Shown here piece by piece: positions 37,791 through 48,183 of a stretch of 64,000 nucleotides of DNA; the stretch's first letter is position 1, and every line of letters starts with the position of its first letter. The stretch is from Pleodorina starrii (Eukaryota; Chlorophyta; Chlorophyceae; Chlamydomonadales; Volvocaceae), in assembly GCA_030267565.1 (NCBI GenBank), contig BRXU01000012.1, positions 1,920,501 to 1,984,500 of the forward strand, given 5' to 3'. The translations under genes were made by a program, and so were the position numbers. The notes under the pieces were generated by a model. That model searched no databases and had not been told where the DNA came from. It saw only the letters and a list, made by a program, of their open reading frames with translations.

Positions 37791-38892
37791 TGTGTGTGTG
37801 TCTGCTGAGTTTGGGCGTTTGTGTGCGCGTTTGGTGTTTGTGGGCGCGAGAGATGGATGGGAGAGCCAAGCGGGCCGCAGGTGAGGGAAGTCATTCCGTG
37901 CGGAGTTGGTGATGATTTGTTGATTTCCCCCAGGCGAGCGATATGGAAAGGAAGAATGCGCTGGATTTTGAGAGGGCGGTACAAGAGGATTGTGGCAGCG
38001 AGGGATGTGGCTGCGTGAGAGGGGCAAACTAGGGTTTGTTCAGTATAACGTCCGCGTCCGCCTAGCTTGGACAAGCCCAAGGCATTTGGGCTCGGGACAG
38101 ACTTCAGGAGGCCGTTTCAGAGCAGTCCATAACATACAACACAAGTGGATATAACGCGTGGACAAGTCATTTCGGGCAGAGCTGGTGCAGGGACCTGAAC
38201 AGGGGGTGGTGACGGTTCCGGGGGTGCACACCTTGTTATGCAACACATTCAGCGCTTGGAGCACCGGAGCGATGAAAAAGTCACGAATTCGGCACTCCGA
38301 CAGCCCCTGCAAGTGCTTTCTGAGGTCGCCGCCTGCTGCGTACTCAAGTAGGAGGTACACGCGAGCATAATCTTCAAAAGCCTGCGAGCAACCAAAGAGC
38401 CTGTCAGATAGCAGCCCGTAGGACCATTCAAAATGTAAATAGCCTTACCGCCAAGAACTGCACGATATTGGGGTGCTGCAAGCTCGAGTGGATGTCGATT
38501 TCAGTTTGCACCTGTCGCGATGGAGCGAGGTGAGCTCTGAATCGGACGACACCGCAGGTGGCTTGTTGAATTTAATCCTCACCTGTTGCCGTGCCCCCGG
38601 GCTCAGCTGGTCGCGCAGGTAAGCCTTCACCACCAGTTCGCTACCGTTGCATTTGCATCTCGCGACCGAAACATAGCAGTCACTGTGATACGCCAGTGGC
38701 CGACATGTCTCAAATGCATCGCTCAGGCAGCTGCAGGTAGAGCCACGCAGCTCCGTCAGCGAAACTGCCTCGACGTAATGTGCAACCGCGAGGTCGCGCG
38801 CTAATCGTCGAGCCCGTAGCTCCACACCTGGCCTCCTCTATAGCAGTGCATATTTCTTGTGGGCAGGCTGTGCTGCTGCAGAGCAACTGCAT
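35828..38892 (-). CDS. Ser/Thr protein kinase lacking the glycine-rich loop
   Basis: Seven minus-strand exons (38892-38828, 38730-38583, 38511-38449, 38381-38232, 37685-37371, 36493-36326, 36004-35828) give 361 residues, little more than a kinase domain. Lys57 (ELVVKAY), Glu75, HRDLKPEN (146-153), ADFGLA (Asp166), YAAPEVL (227-229), NDVWALGVMALE and the C-lobe NRDPSQRATVAELLSHPWL are all present, so the enzyme could be active. The loop before the lysine, PLAYHSDCYVSVARC, has none of the usual glycines. About 60 residues separate DFG from APE because of a Ser-rich insertion. The ATG is supported by splice phase, but a TATAAA lies only about 31 bases upstream (38928-38923), so the 5' end is the weakest part of the model. 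Overall layout resembles aurora/CAMK-like kinases; the subfamily is not clear. Confidence 0.85.
36108..36126. repeat. Interstitial telomere-type repeat
   Basis: GGGTTTTAGGGTTTTAGGG, two and a half TTTTAGGG units, in the last intron of the kinase gene. TTTTAGGG is the telomere repeat of Chlamydomonas. A degenerate CCCTAAAA-like stretch also lies in a BBS5 intron near 57069-57105. Confidence 0.8.
36568..36910. repeat. 37-bp tandem repeat, about nine copies
   Basis: A 37-base unit containing GAGAGCACACGAGGACATGA then GGAAGGTGCCGAC recurs almost without change in the kinase intron 37370-36494. Because 37 is not a multiple of three and no frame has a stop, it creates long spurious open frames. 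Confidence 0.95.
37752..37788. repeat. (GA)n microsatellite
   Basis: About eighteen GA units in the kinase intron 38231-37686, followed by a short GT run. Confidence 0.9.
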
Positions 38893-39427
38893 TGGCGTAT
38901 GTCTGCGCGTCGCCCCCCCAGCTTTATATTCTAGGTGCACCCTACACGCAACGTCGTCGAACGCTCCTAAATGTCACCGGCTGTGATAGTCAACCGCTTA
39001 AATGACTTCGTGCTAGACAGACGCCAAGACGCTCTAAACGCTACAGCTATGAGAAGCTCACTCAGTGGCCGTGCTTTTATACGTCCTGTTTAATGCATTT
39101 CACCAAGGCTGGAAAGACTTTGACAGGTTTGGGCAGGGCCTTCAGCAAAGCGTGCCCCAAGGCGATGCCGTACATATATGTACAGCAGGCGGGCGAGTGT
39201 TCATTTTAGGCAAAAACTCAATTGATTGCTATGAATACAGTAGTGGCGCAGACGTGTCGTTGTCAAGGGTTACGGTGCAGCACGACTGGCGGGCTCGTGA
39301 CGCTTACAGGACTGCGTTCGGTTTCTGGCGGGCCAGGTACATGCTGCTACTTGGCTCATCAAACGTTTATAAATTCGAAACGGTGGTGTCCGGGCTGAAC
39401 AGGCTCCGTGACGCGTTTCCAGGTACT

Positions 39428-39683
39428 GTCTCCGTACATGCGACATACCTTGCCCGACGGCGAGCAACGGAAGCAAGTTGCAAGCTTATCACGTGTGAGG
39501 TCCTCGCTTCTTTTCCCAACAGTGGGCAAGTGTTGTTGTGAAATTTACGGGCAGGTCACCGTACATGCGAAATAGCTTGCCCGGCGGCGAGCAACGGAAG
39601 CAAGTTGTAAGCTCATCACATGTGATGTCTTCGCTTATTTTCCCAGCAATATGCAACTGATTTTGCGTATTTCACGGGCAGGC
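39428..39683. repeat. Two diverged direct repeats of about 127 bp
   Basis: Each copy begins CCGTACATGCGA, contains CGGCGAGCAACGGAAGCAAG, and ends near TTTACGGGCAGG or TTCACGGGCAGG. The copies (39428-39554 and 39556-39683) differ at scattered positions. Confidence 0.85.
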
Positions 39684-40991
39684 TTCGGTGGTGTGCAGCT
39701 TCGCCGTTTCTTGCTTGTTTCGGATGATGCGTTTTGGGCAAAAAGGCAGACGAGGGAGTCACAGACTACACAACGGTATTCCTCCGAGAGCGTTCGACGG
39801 GTGGCGCTATCGTGACGCGAAGGGGCCCCTTGCGGGCTGGACACCGAGCTCGTGACGGCCGCTCAACGCCGAACGCCGAGCCTCGCCGAGCCCTTTCAGC
39901 TTTCACACAGGCTCGCTGTACCCGCTCCCAAACGCGTCGTTAATGGGTATCCTTGACTGTTGTATGTGAAGCACACTCTCTGCGCCTTCCCGAAGCCAAC
40001 ACGTAGTCACTTCATGACCTTCTTGGACAGTGTCGGATCGTGTCAGGATACGTCCGGTCGTGCGTAAACGCCGAAGGGCGGATCCAGGCCAATCAAACGC
40101 GACGCAAAGCAAAGAAGCAGCGCCCGCACCTGCTCGCACGACGCCGAATGCGACACTGCACGCTGCAGGCTGACGCAGCTGCGGCCCTCTGCGGCAGTGT
40201 GAGTACCGAAACAGAGGGAAGCGGATCCCCCACAGCCTGGCAGGTCACCTGCGTGTGACTGAGGGTATACGGCTTCAGCACGATATAAAGATCTCACCGT
40301 AACAGTACCGGGGCTTGGCAGCTGCGGCGTTGCTCGCCGAGGGTGTGTAACGGCCTGTCCGCCGCCCTGCGTTCCCTGACACCTCCTGACAGCATTCACT
40401 GCGTCCGTTGGCGGTGTGTATGGCGTTGGCCCCTGCTGCTCAGCACGGTTTGCAGCCTTGTTTCAAGGAAAAATTGACCCGCTCATCTTCCTGGTCATGA
40501 CTTCTAAGTTAGCATGAGGATGTCATGCGTCACAGGAATATTACGTCCACGGCATACTGCGGAATGCTGCAGAAGGGTGCCGGAGGTGGCTCTCGGGTTG
40601 GTCATAAGAATGCCTTGCTTCGATAAAACACATTGGGGGCTTGGCCGCAGAAACGCCCCCGGCGGCTCCCACGAGCCGTGTAAGTCTGCCCTGCGGTGCA
40701 TGGCGGGTCACGCAGAGCGTGGCTCATGGCAGGCATGAGCCTCGAGTCCCGGAACTCCCGCTGACCCCACACGACAGCTCCTGACAGCTCCTGACGTCCC
40801 GTTCAATTTCCCAGTGCTAGGCATAGGGTGCCATGACAAGATCCGTTTGGTTCCCCGTGTCGTTGCGTGTATGCCCTAATAATAGTTGCAGCGGTTAGCA
40901 ACAGGAAGCTGTAGGGCAGCATCGACGACCTTACGAGGCTGCTTACCGTAATCAGCGATGTCGCCCATCCAGGTTCAAGTGACTGCCATGC

Positions 40992-41441
40992 TTATGTTCG
41001 TAAGAACATATGAAGAGGCCACTTCCGGCAGTTCGAGCTTTGGTCAGCATAAGAAATCTGGCAGACATCCTCAGTCAACTAGCAATAACAATACTCATCG
41101 CCATGTGCCATGCACATTTCAGCAAAAACACTCAACGACGAAACCAAGCAGCAAACGTCGAACTGCATATTACCGCATTGCATCGCAGCAAATAGCACAG
41201 CCATGGAGCGCAATGAACATGTTCTTACGAACATATGAAGAGGCCACTTCCGGCAGTTCGAGCTTTGGTCAGCATAAGAAATCTGGCAGACATCCTCAGT
41301 CAACTAGCAATAACAATACTCATCGCCATGTGCCATGCACATTTCAGCAAAAACACTCAACGACGAAACCAAGCAGCAAACGTCGAACTGCATATTACCG
41401 CATTGCATCGCAGCAAATAGCACAGCCATGGAGCGCAATGA
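40992..41441. repeat. Near-perfect 225-bp tandem duplication with a palindromic boundary
   Basis: Copy 1 starts near 40992 and copy 2 at 41217, exactly 225 bases apart, with almost no differences. Each begins with the palindrome ATGTTC-nnnn-GAACAT; the centre is GTAA in copy 1 (41000-41003) and TTAC in copy 2 (41225-41228). 225 is divisible by three, so one frame stays open through both copies; coding status is unproven. Confidence 0.95.
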
Positions 41442-42384
41442 ACATGTGAACATGAAGTATTAACAACAAGATAAATAAGCATCCCGGCAGCCGCACGGCG
41501 AAAACATGACGACCGACCAAAAGTTGCCCGGCGGCCACCCGCCGACCGCACGCCACCCGATATTCTCACCCACCGACGTCTGGCATATACATTAATAACT
41601 GCCGTGCAACGAAATACACGTCGCAGCGTCAATAGCAGCCCCTCGCTCGCAATGTAAAAACATCGGGCCGCGACTCGTCTCTTCGCTGGTCGCGACATCG
41701 CGCAGCCCTCTGACAAGCTTCTCTGCACATAATATACATTCATATTGCACAAACGTGTAATATACAGCATTACTTTGGCAAAGCGCGAAAGGTTTCCCGA
41801 CACGTGCACACTGCAACGACTCGGTAACAGCCGTTGCCGTGCCGTTGCGACACGAAAATCGGCAAGTCCACATTCTGAACTAAATCCGCGCGGCAACGAT
41901 TTGGCAACCGACGACAGTTTAAAAATCACGACGAAGAGGTATGTTTGAGCACAAGTATCCAATACGTTCACTAATAAAATCGTGCAACCAAAGAAACATT
42001 TCCACACATTCATAGCCCTCAACAGCAGCTCGCTCGCAATTTAAAAACATCGGGTGCTGGGCAGCCGACACATTGGGAAGTCCCACTGGGCGCAAAGTAT
42101 AGTTCACAACATTTGGGCAACTAGATGCTTACACCGACGGGGCGACCCGCACGAAGGGAGGACCCACACGTCGGGGGAAACTGGGGCAAACGTTTCGCGC
42201 CCATACCACTCAGCGGCGAGCTGCTCACTCCGCTGGGCGACTGCACGCTCACCCCGTTGGGCGACTGGGTTTCCCATTCACCCACCATCAGAGCGACCCG
42301 CACAAAGGGACTGATACGACTGGGCGACTGGCCGCTCATCCCACTGGGCGACTCACTGGGCGCTCACACCGCTAGGCGACTAGG

Positions 42385-42515
42385 TTAAGGTTACTAGGTT
42401 AACATTAAGGCTAAGGTTAAGGTTAACCTTAACCGCTTCCCGTTTCCGTTAAGGTTCACCTTAACCGCTTAACGTTAACGTTAAGATTAACCTTAACCGC
42501 TTCCCGTTTCCGTAC
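42385..42515. repeat. TTAACC/GTTAAC-type block, copy 1
   Basis: Alternating GGTTAA, TTAACC and CGTTAACGTTAAG words ending in ACCGCTTCCCGTTTCCGTAC. A related block lies at 43090-43175. Confidence 0.8.
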
Positions 42516-42528
42516 ACATCTGCAAACT

Positions 42529-42915
42529 CCGCAACGATTGGCAACGATTTGGCAACCGACGGCAGATGTCAATCCGCGCGGCAACGATTTGGCAACCGAC
42601 GGCAGATGTCAATCCGCGCGGCAACGATTTGACAACCGACGACAGAAGTAAATCCGCGCGGCAACGATTTCCACCGCCACTCCTGCGGCCCGCCGTTGTA
42701 GTAGGGTCCGGCGGTCCTTCTGCCCATCGGCCCTTTCAGCCACCCGTGAACTCCTTCGGAACATGTACGCCAACGTTCTGCTGACTGCCAACGTTTGTGG
42801 ACAACGATTTGGCAACCGACGGCAGATGTCAATCCGCGCGGCAACGATTTGGCAACCGACGACAGAAGTAAATCCGCGCGGCAACGATTTGCACCGCCAC
42901 TCCTGCGGCCCGCCA
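42529..42915. repeat. 40-bp satellite in two arrays
   Basis: A 40-base unit containing GGCAACGATTTGGCAACCGA and ATCCGCGC repeats with a 40-base period at 42541-42680 and again at 42801-42890. Both arrays end in the shared CCACTCCTGCGGCCCGCC. A lone unit lies near 41880-41920. Confidence 0.9.
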
Positions 42916-43089
42916 CCGCCACCGCCACCGCTCACTGGTTGCTGATACCGCTCACAGCGCTGGGCGACCCACACATCGGCGAGTCCCGCTGGGCAACTGG
43001 GCGGCCCGCCTTATTACTAATACCAAGGCGGCCGACGGCCACACATCCCCCGAGGTGTCTGTGCTGTCAGTCGTCAGTGTACGCATGTT

Positions 43090-43175
43090 GCCGCTTAACG
43101 TTAACGTTAAGATTAACCTTAACCACTTAACGTTAACGTTCAGCTTAACCTTAACCGCTTAACGTTTCCGTACAC
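43090..43175. repeat. TTAACC/GTTAAC-type block, copy 2
   Basis: Contains CGCTTAACGTTAACGTTAAG then ATTAACCTTAACC, as in 42460-42512, so block plus satellite appear to have been duplicated together. Confidence 0.75.
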
Positions 43176-43214
43176 ACCTGCAAACTCGACGGTGCTCATC
43201 ACAAGCGCGTGCAC

Positions 43215-43345
43215 ACACCACTGAACGACTGGCAGCTCACACGGCTGAGCGGCTAGGCGTTCACACCGCTGGGTGACACACCACTCAACGACTGGCAGCT
43301 CACACGGCTGAGCGGCTAGGCGTTCACACCGCTCAGTGGGCCCTC
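43215..43345. repeat. 63-bp direct duplication
   Basis: ACGACTGGCAGCTCACACGG through CGGCTAGGCGTTCACACCGCT occurs twice in tandem, amid other CACACCGCTGGGCGACT words. Confidence 0.8.
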
Positions 43346-43599
43346 ACACCGCTGGGCGACTAGCCGCTCACACGACGCCCATAACAAACGCAGCACGAAC
43401 ATAAGCACACGGGCGCGGAAGCGCCCTGCTAGTGATAATGCAGCTGTGGGCCGCCGATCGGCGATGCTACAAGCCACCATGATGCTACAAGCTACGGGTA
43501 TGCGCGTATGCCTTCGATGTTCCTCGCCGAGTACGGTACCGTAACAGGCCGTAACCTATTTCAAATGTCACTGCTGTAGTTCAATTGTGCCCGCCGTAC

Positions 43600-45486
43600 T
43601 CAGGCTAAATTGAGTTTGGCCTGTGTGCCCATAGGCGTCAGGTCTACCCGTACCCATGCTCTATAGCGCGCAGCCCTTACTGGGCGGGGTGGGTGGGTCT
43701 GGCGCGAACGGGGAGGTGAGCCTCTCATACGGCGGGTTATCTCGCTCTCTAGATACCTCAACATTGCCACTACCGGCTCCGGTGCGGACGTTGCGAGCGG
43801 TACGTCCAAGGGTTGTTGAAACGCTCGCGGTACCGTCTCGCTCGCAGCCGGGTTGTCGGGCTTCTTCAGCTTGGTTTAATTCTCCTGGTTGCAGGGTATC
43901 TCCGACGCTGGCGGGGCTTCCAGCCCCGCGGGCTCTCGCGATGTGTCACTGTCTCTCGGGTTGTCGGCACCTCCCTTGGTGCTTGACCTCTCCCAACCTG
44001 GCTTGGGCTTGGCTCTGGACCTGGGACAGGTGGGTTTGCTTCTGTTCGATCGGCTTCTTGACGCGCCGAAGGCTGACTCCCGGTGGTCTGCTTGGGCTTG
44101 CGGATAGGTCACGGAGGTCTCTGCTGCCGGGCGTGATTCGCCGCCGGCACACCTCGTGGACTTTCGGCTTCCTGCCGCTGCCCCGGCGTCCGGGCCGTGC
44201 TCCCCTTCGCCTACTGTGATACCGGTGAGACTCGCATGCTCGCGCGTCTACCCGGGCTCGTTCTCACTTGAGTGCTGGTGGTTCAGGCTCGGCCGACCTT
44301 TGCTGGGCTTCGCCTGGCTCGCGTGTCTCAGCTACCCCGTCGCTCGGAGCCGCCGCCGCTTCCGGGTTATTACTCACGGGGGCTGGCAAAGGCGCAAGAG
44401 GTGATGGACGCCGCGCTCGCCGACGCCACCCGCCGTCGTCAGGAGGCGGCCGCGTCCGAGTTGTCCGCGTGGCTCGACGGCGTCGGCGAGGGGTTGTGGC
44501 TGGGCAACGTCACACCCGAGTACCTGCTGGTCTACTTGGTGGAGAGGTGGGAGCCAAACCACCCGGGCCGCAAGCAACCGGGACCCGGCCCGGACGCAGT
44601 GCAGGGCGTGCTGTCTTCGCTCAGCGGCTGGTTTACGCGGCTTGGTCGCGTGGGCCCGTACAACCCCATCACGGGTGAGGGCAATCCTTGCGACAGCCCT
44701 TGGGTCGCCGACTACCGTGCGGGCTACAAGCGGCTGCAGATGTTGGCTGGGTACGAGGAGGTCCCCGCGGTGCCGCTCGCACCTGAAAAGTACGAGCGCT
44801 TGTGCGAGTACTTGTTGGGCCAGGTGGAGGCGGCGCCGGACGCCCGCACGGAGTTGCTCTACTGCCGAGACCTGCTCTGTGCGCAGTTCATGTACCAGAC
44901 TGCGTCCCGCGGTTTCGACACCGGCCGGCTGGGGCTGGGCGACTTCTGTGATCCGGCGCAACCCAACGTGCCAGACGGGCGACTCCCTTTGCCGCCGCCA
45001 TGGGAGTGGGCGGCTGAGACGTCGTACGTTCTGTGTGTGCGTCAGCGTGGCACTAAGACCTTTCGGCTCCAGCGGGCTCCTGCGGTTTATCTGCAACCGA
45101 ACTTCACTCGCCCGGCGTTGTGCTTTCCCCAGACGCTGGCTCGCTATGTCTGGCGGGCCAGGCAGCCCGACGCCGCGGGTTGTACGTGGACGACTACTTG
45201 TTCCGGCCCCTCAGCTGCGACGGGAAGTCGTTCAAGAACGAGCCGCTGAGCAGCTCGGCGTTGGGGGCCCGCATTCGGCTGCATCTGCAGCAGGCGGAGG
45301 TCTATGCGGGCGAGACCAACCACAGCTTCCGCCGCGGGGCTTTGCAGGCGGCGGCTCAGCAGGGAAAAGAGAAGGAGGAGCTGCAGGCTCTGGGCCAGAT
45401 CAAGAGCTCGGCTGTCTTGGCGCGGTACCTAGACCCTGATCGGCACCTGACGGGCCGCTCTCCGCAGCGACGGCGGGTGCGGTAGG
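43600..45486 (+). mobile_element. Tyrosine-recombinase transposable element (Crypton/DIRS-like), degenerate
   Basis: The interval encodes a eukaryotic tyrosine recombinase and little else recognisable; no reverse transcriptase or RNase H was seen. The repeat-dense sequence on its left may be related to it. Element ends could not be defined, so the left boundary is nominal. Confidence 0.55.
44287..45485 (+). pseudogene. Tyrosine recombinase with a frameshift
   Basis: From the acceptor-like site at 44286, an open frame runs through a helical N-terminal domain (EYLLVYLVERWEPNHPG) into the catalytic domain: FMYQTASRGFDTGRLGLGDF holds the first catalytic arginine, after which the frame shifts by one base near 45176-45182. 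The second frame continues GLYVDDYLFRPLSCDGKSF and ends with the NHSFRRGALQAAA box (His-x-x-Arg) and the nucleophile region AVLARYLDPDRHL (Tyr). One missing base would restore continuity, so this is either a dead copy or a sequencing error in a G-run. An upstream exon around 43889-44028 (LSLGLSAPPLVLDLSQPG) is possible. Families with this catalytic box include Cryptons and DIRS retroelements; which one is not decided here. Confidence 0.65.
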
Positions 45487-48183
45487 GGTGTGGGTGGCTG
45501 CTTTTCAAGGCTGTGTCGGTAGGGGCGACGGTGGTTGGCTGCCGAGCGGGCAACTGGCCGGTGCTGGAGGGCGTATCGTACGTCTGCTCACCTATGGTGC
45601 TCTGACGGGTGTTCCTCGATCGGTTGGGCTGGCCATCCAACCCATACGGCGGTTGCCGCGGGAAAAGGGGGCGGGTGGGAGGGAAAACTTTTCCGCGGCT
45701 GTCCGCACCGGCGACTACGTTTATCGAGACTTCCGTCAGGACTACTAGTAGATTGTTGCGGAAGGAAGAGAGAGTCTGTGCCTCCGCATTACAAAGCGGA
45801 GTTGGTTGTCGTACCTTGGGTACAGCAAGGGCCGAGCATTTCAGTCTCATTCAGTTTTGCAATACCGCGCTTCACCGCGCGACTTTTCACAGCGCTTGAT
45901 ATACTATTAGTAAGGTTGTAACAGTGGCAGTGAAACTCCCGAAATTTGCTGCACAGCAAGCAGAGCACTTTGGAAGCAGGTACCTCTGCGGTACCGCACA
46001 GACCACAGCTGAGGTAAATCAATAAATAAAATTCCCTGTAAATTAAACTATTAAAGGATGTCCCTTAGCCATTTCAGTCCAGCCGATGCAACGTGGACCC
46101 ATCGTTGGAAGTCCGACAGATCATCCCTGACGTCCCCTGATCACCCGACCACCATCGATCTCCACGCCCTGGGACTGTCCATGCCACCTGCTTCTATGCC
46201 GTCGCGCAGATTCGTCATTAAACCGTTTAGGGCTGCACAAGTCCCTCCCAACCCCGGTAACAGAACCATAAGCAGCAGTCGCCATGCGTTCCCTGTGTTG
46301 AGGACCCAGCGCCTCTCTGTCGCCTTCCCGAAACCCAATGGACATCCTCACTCGCCAAGGCAGTGACCCTGTCCGAAGGAGCAACAGCCCATCCTCCTCA
46401 AGTTTTGCGAAGTCAGCACCGCCCCCTTTGCACCCCGAATGCGAGCTGGCTCCAGAGCACCGCAAGCTGCGTCCGCCCTCCTCTGCCGAGGACCTGCTGC
46501 TTCCTGTCTCGCTACCTCGGAAAGCCCCGCGCCAGCGTTACGCGGTCTCGCAGAAGTCGTTGGCCGCTCGGTGACGGGTCAACACTATTTACAGTATCCG
46601 CCGAGAGCCCTCCTGCGTGTGCGGAAGCAGCCCACCCGCCCACCAGGCCGGCGCAGGCCGGGTAACGCCGCCCTCACCATGGCATTAGGTGCGCGCTGCG
46701 ACAGCGCTCGCCATGCCACACCAAAGCCCCCGCCTCACACCAGCGCTCTCCACTGCTGCTGTCCCACCCCCACGACTCGCTCGCACAGCGTCACGGGGTC
46801 ATCGTCCGCAGCTCGTGGACCGTCTACACCCCATCAAGCCATCATGAACCAGCAACTCACAAACAACAGCCCCCTCCCCGACAAGTCCCCGCCGTCACCG
46901 ATCCGCCGATCCGGCGCTTACCCTACGCTCCCTGCCTCCCTCAACTCAACTCAGCTCGGTCAGCCGCAAATGCCCGCCCGGCCCGGCCGCCCAAACAGCC
47001 GCCCGAGCGCTGGACAGTCGCGGCACCACAGACTTGCCCAACTGCCAACGAATCCAGTCGTACAACTGCAGTTCAACCGCACAGCCATGCACCCCCCCTC
47101 TCCGTGGTACCCTCTCCGTGCACCCCTCGGCGATCAGGTCCCGCTCTCCAGGCTCCAACGCTGCATGCATGCGAGCTCGGCAGGCACCCCAGTGGGGTCC
47201 AGTCAAGACCACCCGCCACCGTCACCGCCGCAGAGCGCCTGCAGCAGCCACCTCCGCCACCCCCCGCCCTGCCACCAGGGCAGTAACAATACCGGTTGCC
47301 GTCAGTCCGAGGAGCCCCCACTCGCCCGCTCTGCATCTCTCCGGCGGCCTCCATCACATTCGCGAGGAGGGGGCGCGTTGCAGTGCCGCCACCACCACCG
47401 CAGCCGCCACCACCACCACCGCCACCACTGCCCAGCCCTGGCCTTCTTCTGCGGAGGAATGGCCCCCGCACAAACCCACCCCCCTCTCTCCCCACGCTCA
47501 ATCGCCAACCCAACTCAGAAGCCTTCTCTCATCGTTCACAGACGATGGCCCACTCACTCTCACTCGCATGGCCATCAGCCCCTAGCAACAGTAAATGTAA
47601 ATGCGGCACTCGCCCTCTCCCTCGCTCACACAGGGGGCAAGGGAGGCAGCACCAGTCCCTGCATCAAAGCGCGATCCGCGCCTGTGCAGGAGCGGACATG
47701 AATGCCCCTCGAAAGGAAGGACGGGGGTGCAACCACCCGCCCGCGTGCTCTGCATGCGCTAGTGCCAGCGCCGTGCAGAATATGTTTGGGTACGGTATAT
47801 GCGAAAATAAAGAAGTACGGCCTACACGTGCACACGCACACACCATCACAACCTGCGGTACAGCATATAGCTGGAATATTTCTATCTGTCGTATCTATAG
47901 ATGTACAGTATCGCCTCGCCTCGCACGACAACCCAAACACTCTCACAGCCCTCACACCCAGGAGCCCTAAACTTTTCAATACTCGCAGCCGCCCGGCGGC
48001 GTCAGTTCCCCCTCCTGCTCTGTCGCGCATCTACCATCCCATCCCACCCCTCCCCATCACCATCCCCTACCCCCGATCCCGGCTCCTCTTTCGAGGGCAA
48101 GGACCGCAAAAACCCAAATTGACGGAAGTCCGTCCAGTCAGGGCCCCTCCGCCCCCTCCCCCCTGCCCTCAGATCGCCCTCCC
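45487..48183. other. Gene-poor interval, recombinase element to LCYE
   Basis: No recognisable family. Open frames such as 46439-47701 are His/Pro/Ser-rich with no domain and overlap equally long frames on the other strand. Isolated TA-rich stretches occur near 45895-46050 and 47805-47910. Confidence 0.5.

Larger units (their letters stand above)
38893..43599. other. Repeat-rich island without a confident gene
   Basis: AT-richer than its surroundings. It contains a 127-bp duplication, a 225-bp tandem duplication, 40-bp satellite arrays, TTAACC-type blocks and a 63-bp duplication (listed separately). The open frame at 39065-39541 looks protein-like in part but matches nothing recognised, has no ATG at its start, and runs into the 127-bp repeat. 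Confidence 0.6.

Noticed and set aside
39065..39541. 158-codon open frame, partly protein-like
   Set aside because: Begins with GTG, not ATG, has no recognised domain, and its end lies in the 127-bp repeat. Kept only as part of the repeat island description.
40958..41449. Open frame through both 225-bp repeats as a gene
   Set aside because: The repeat length is a multiple of three, so an open frame is carried over automatically; the peptide has no recognisable family and both copies encode the same 75 residues.
45789..46022. Minus-strand frame with CGLC and CLLC pairs resembling a zinc ribbon
   Set aside because: The spacing does not match a known zinc finger and there is no supporting context; probably chance.
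46439..47701. 420-codon plus-strand open frame
   Set aside because: His/Pro/Ser-rich, no domain, no splice logic, and overlapped by comparable frames on the other strand; expected by chance at this GC content.
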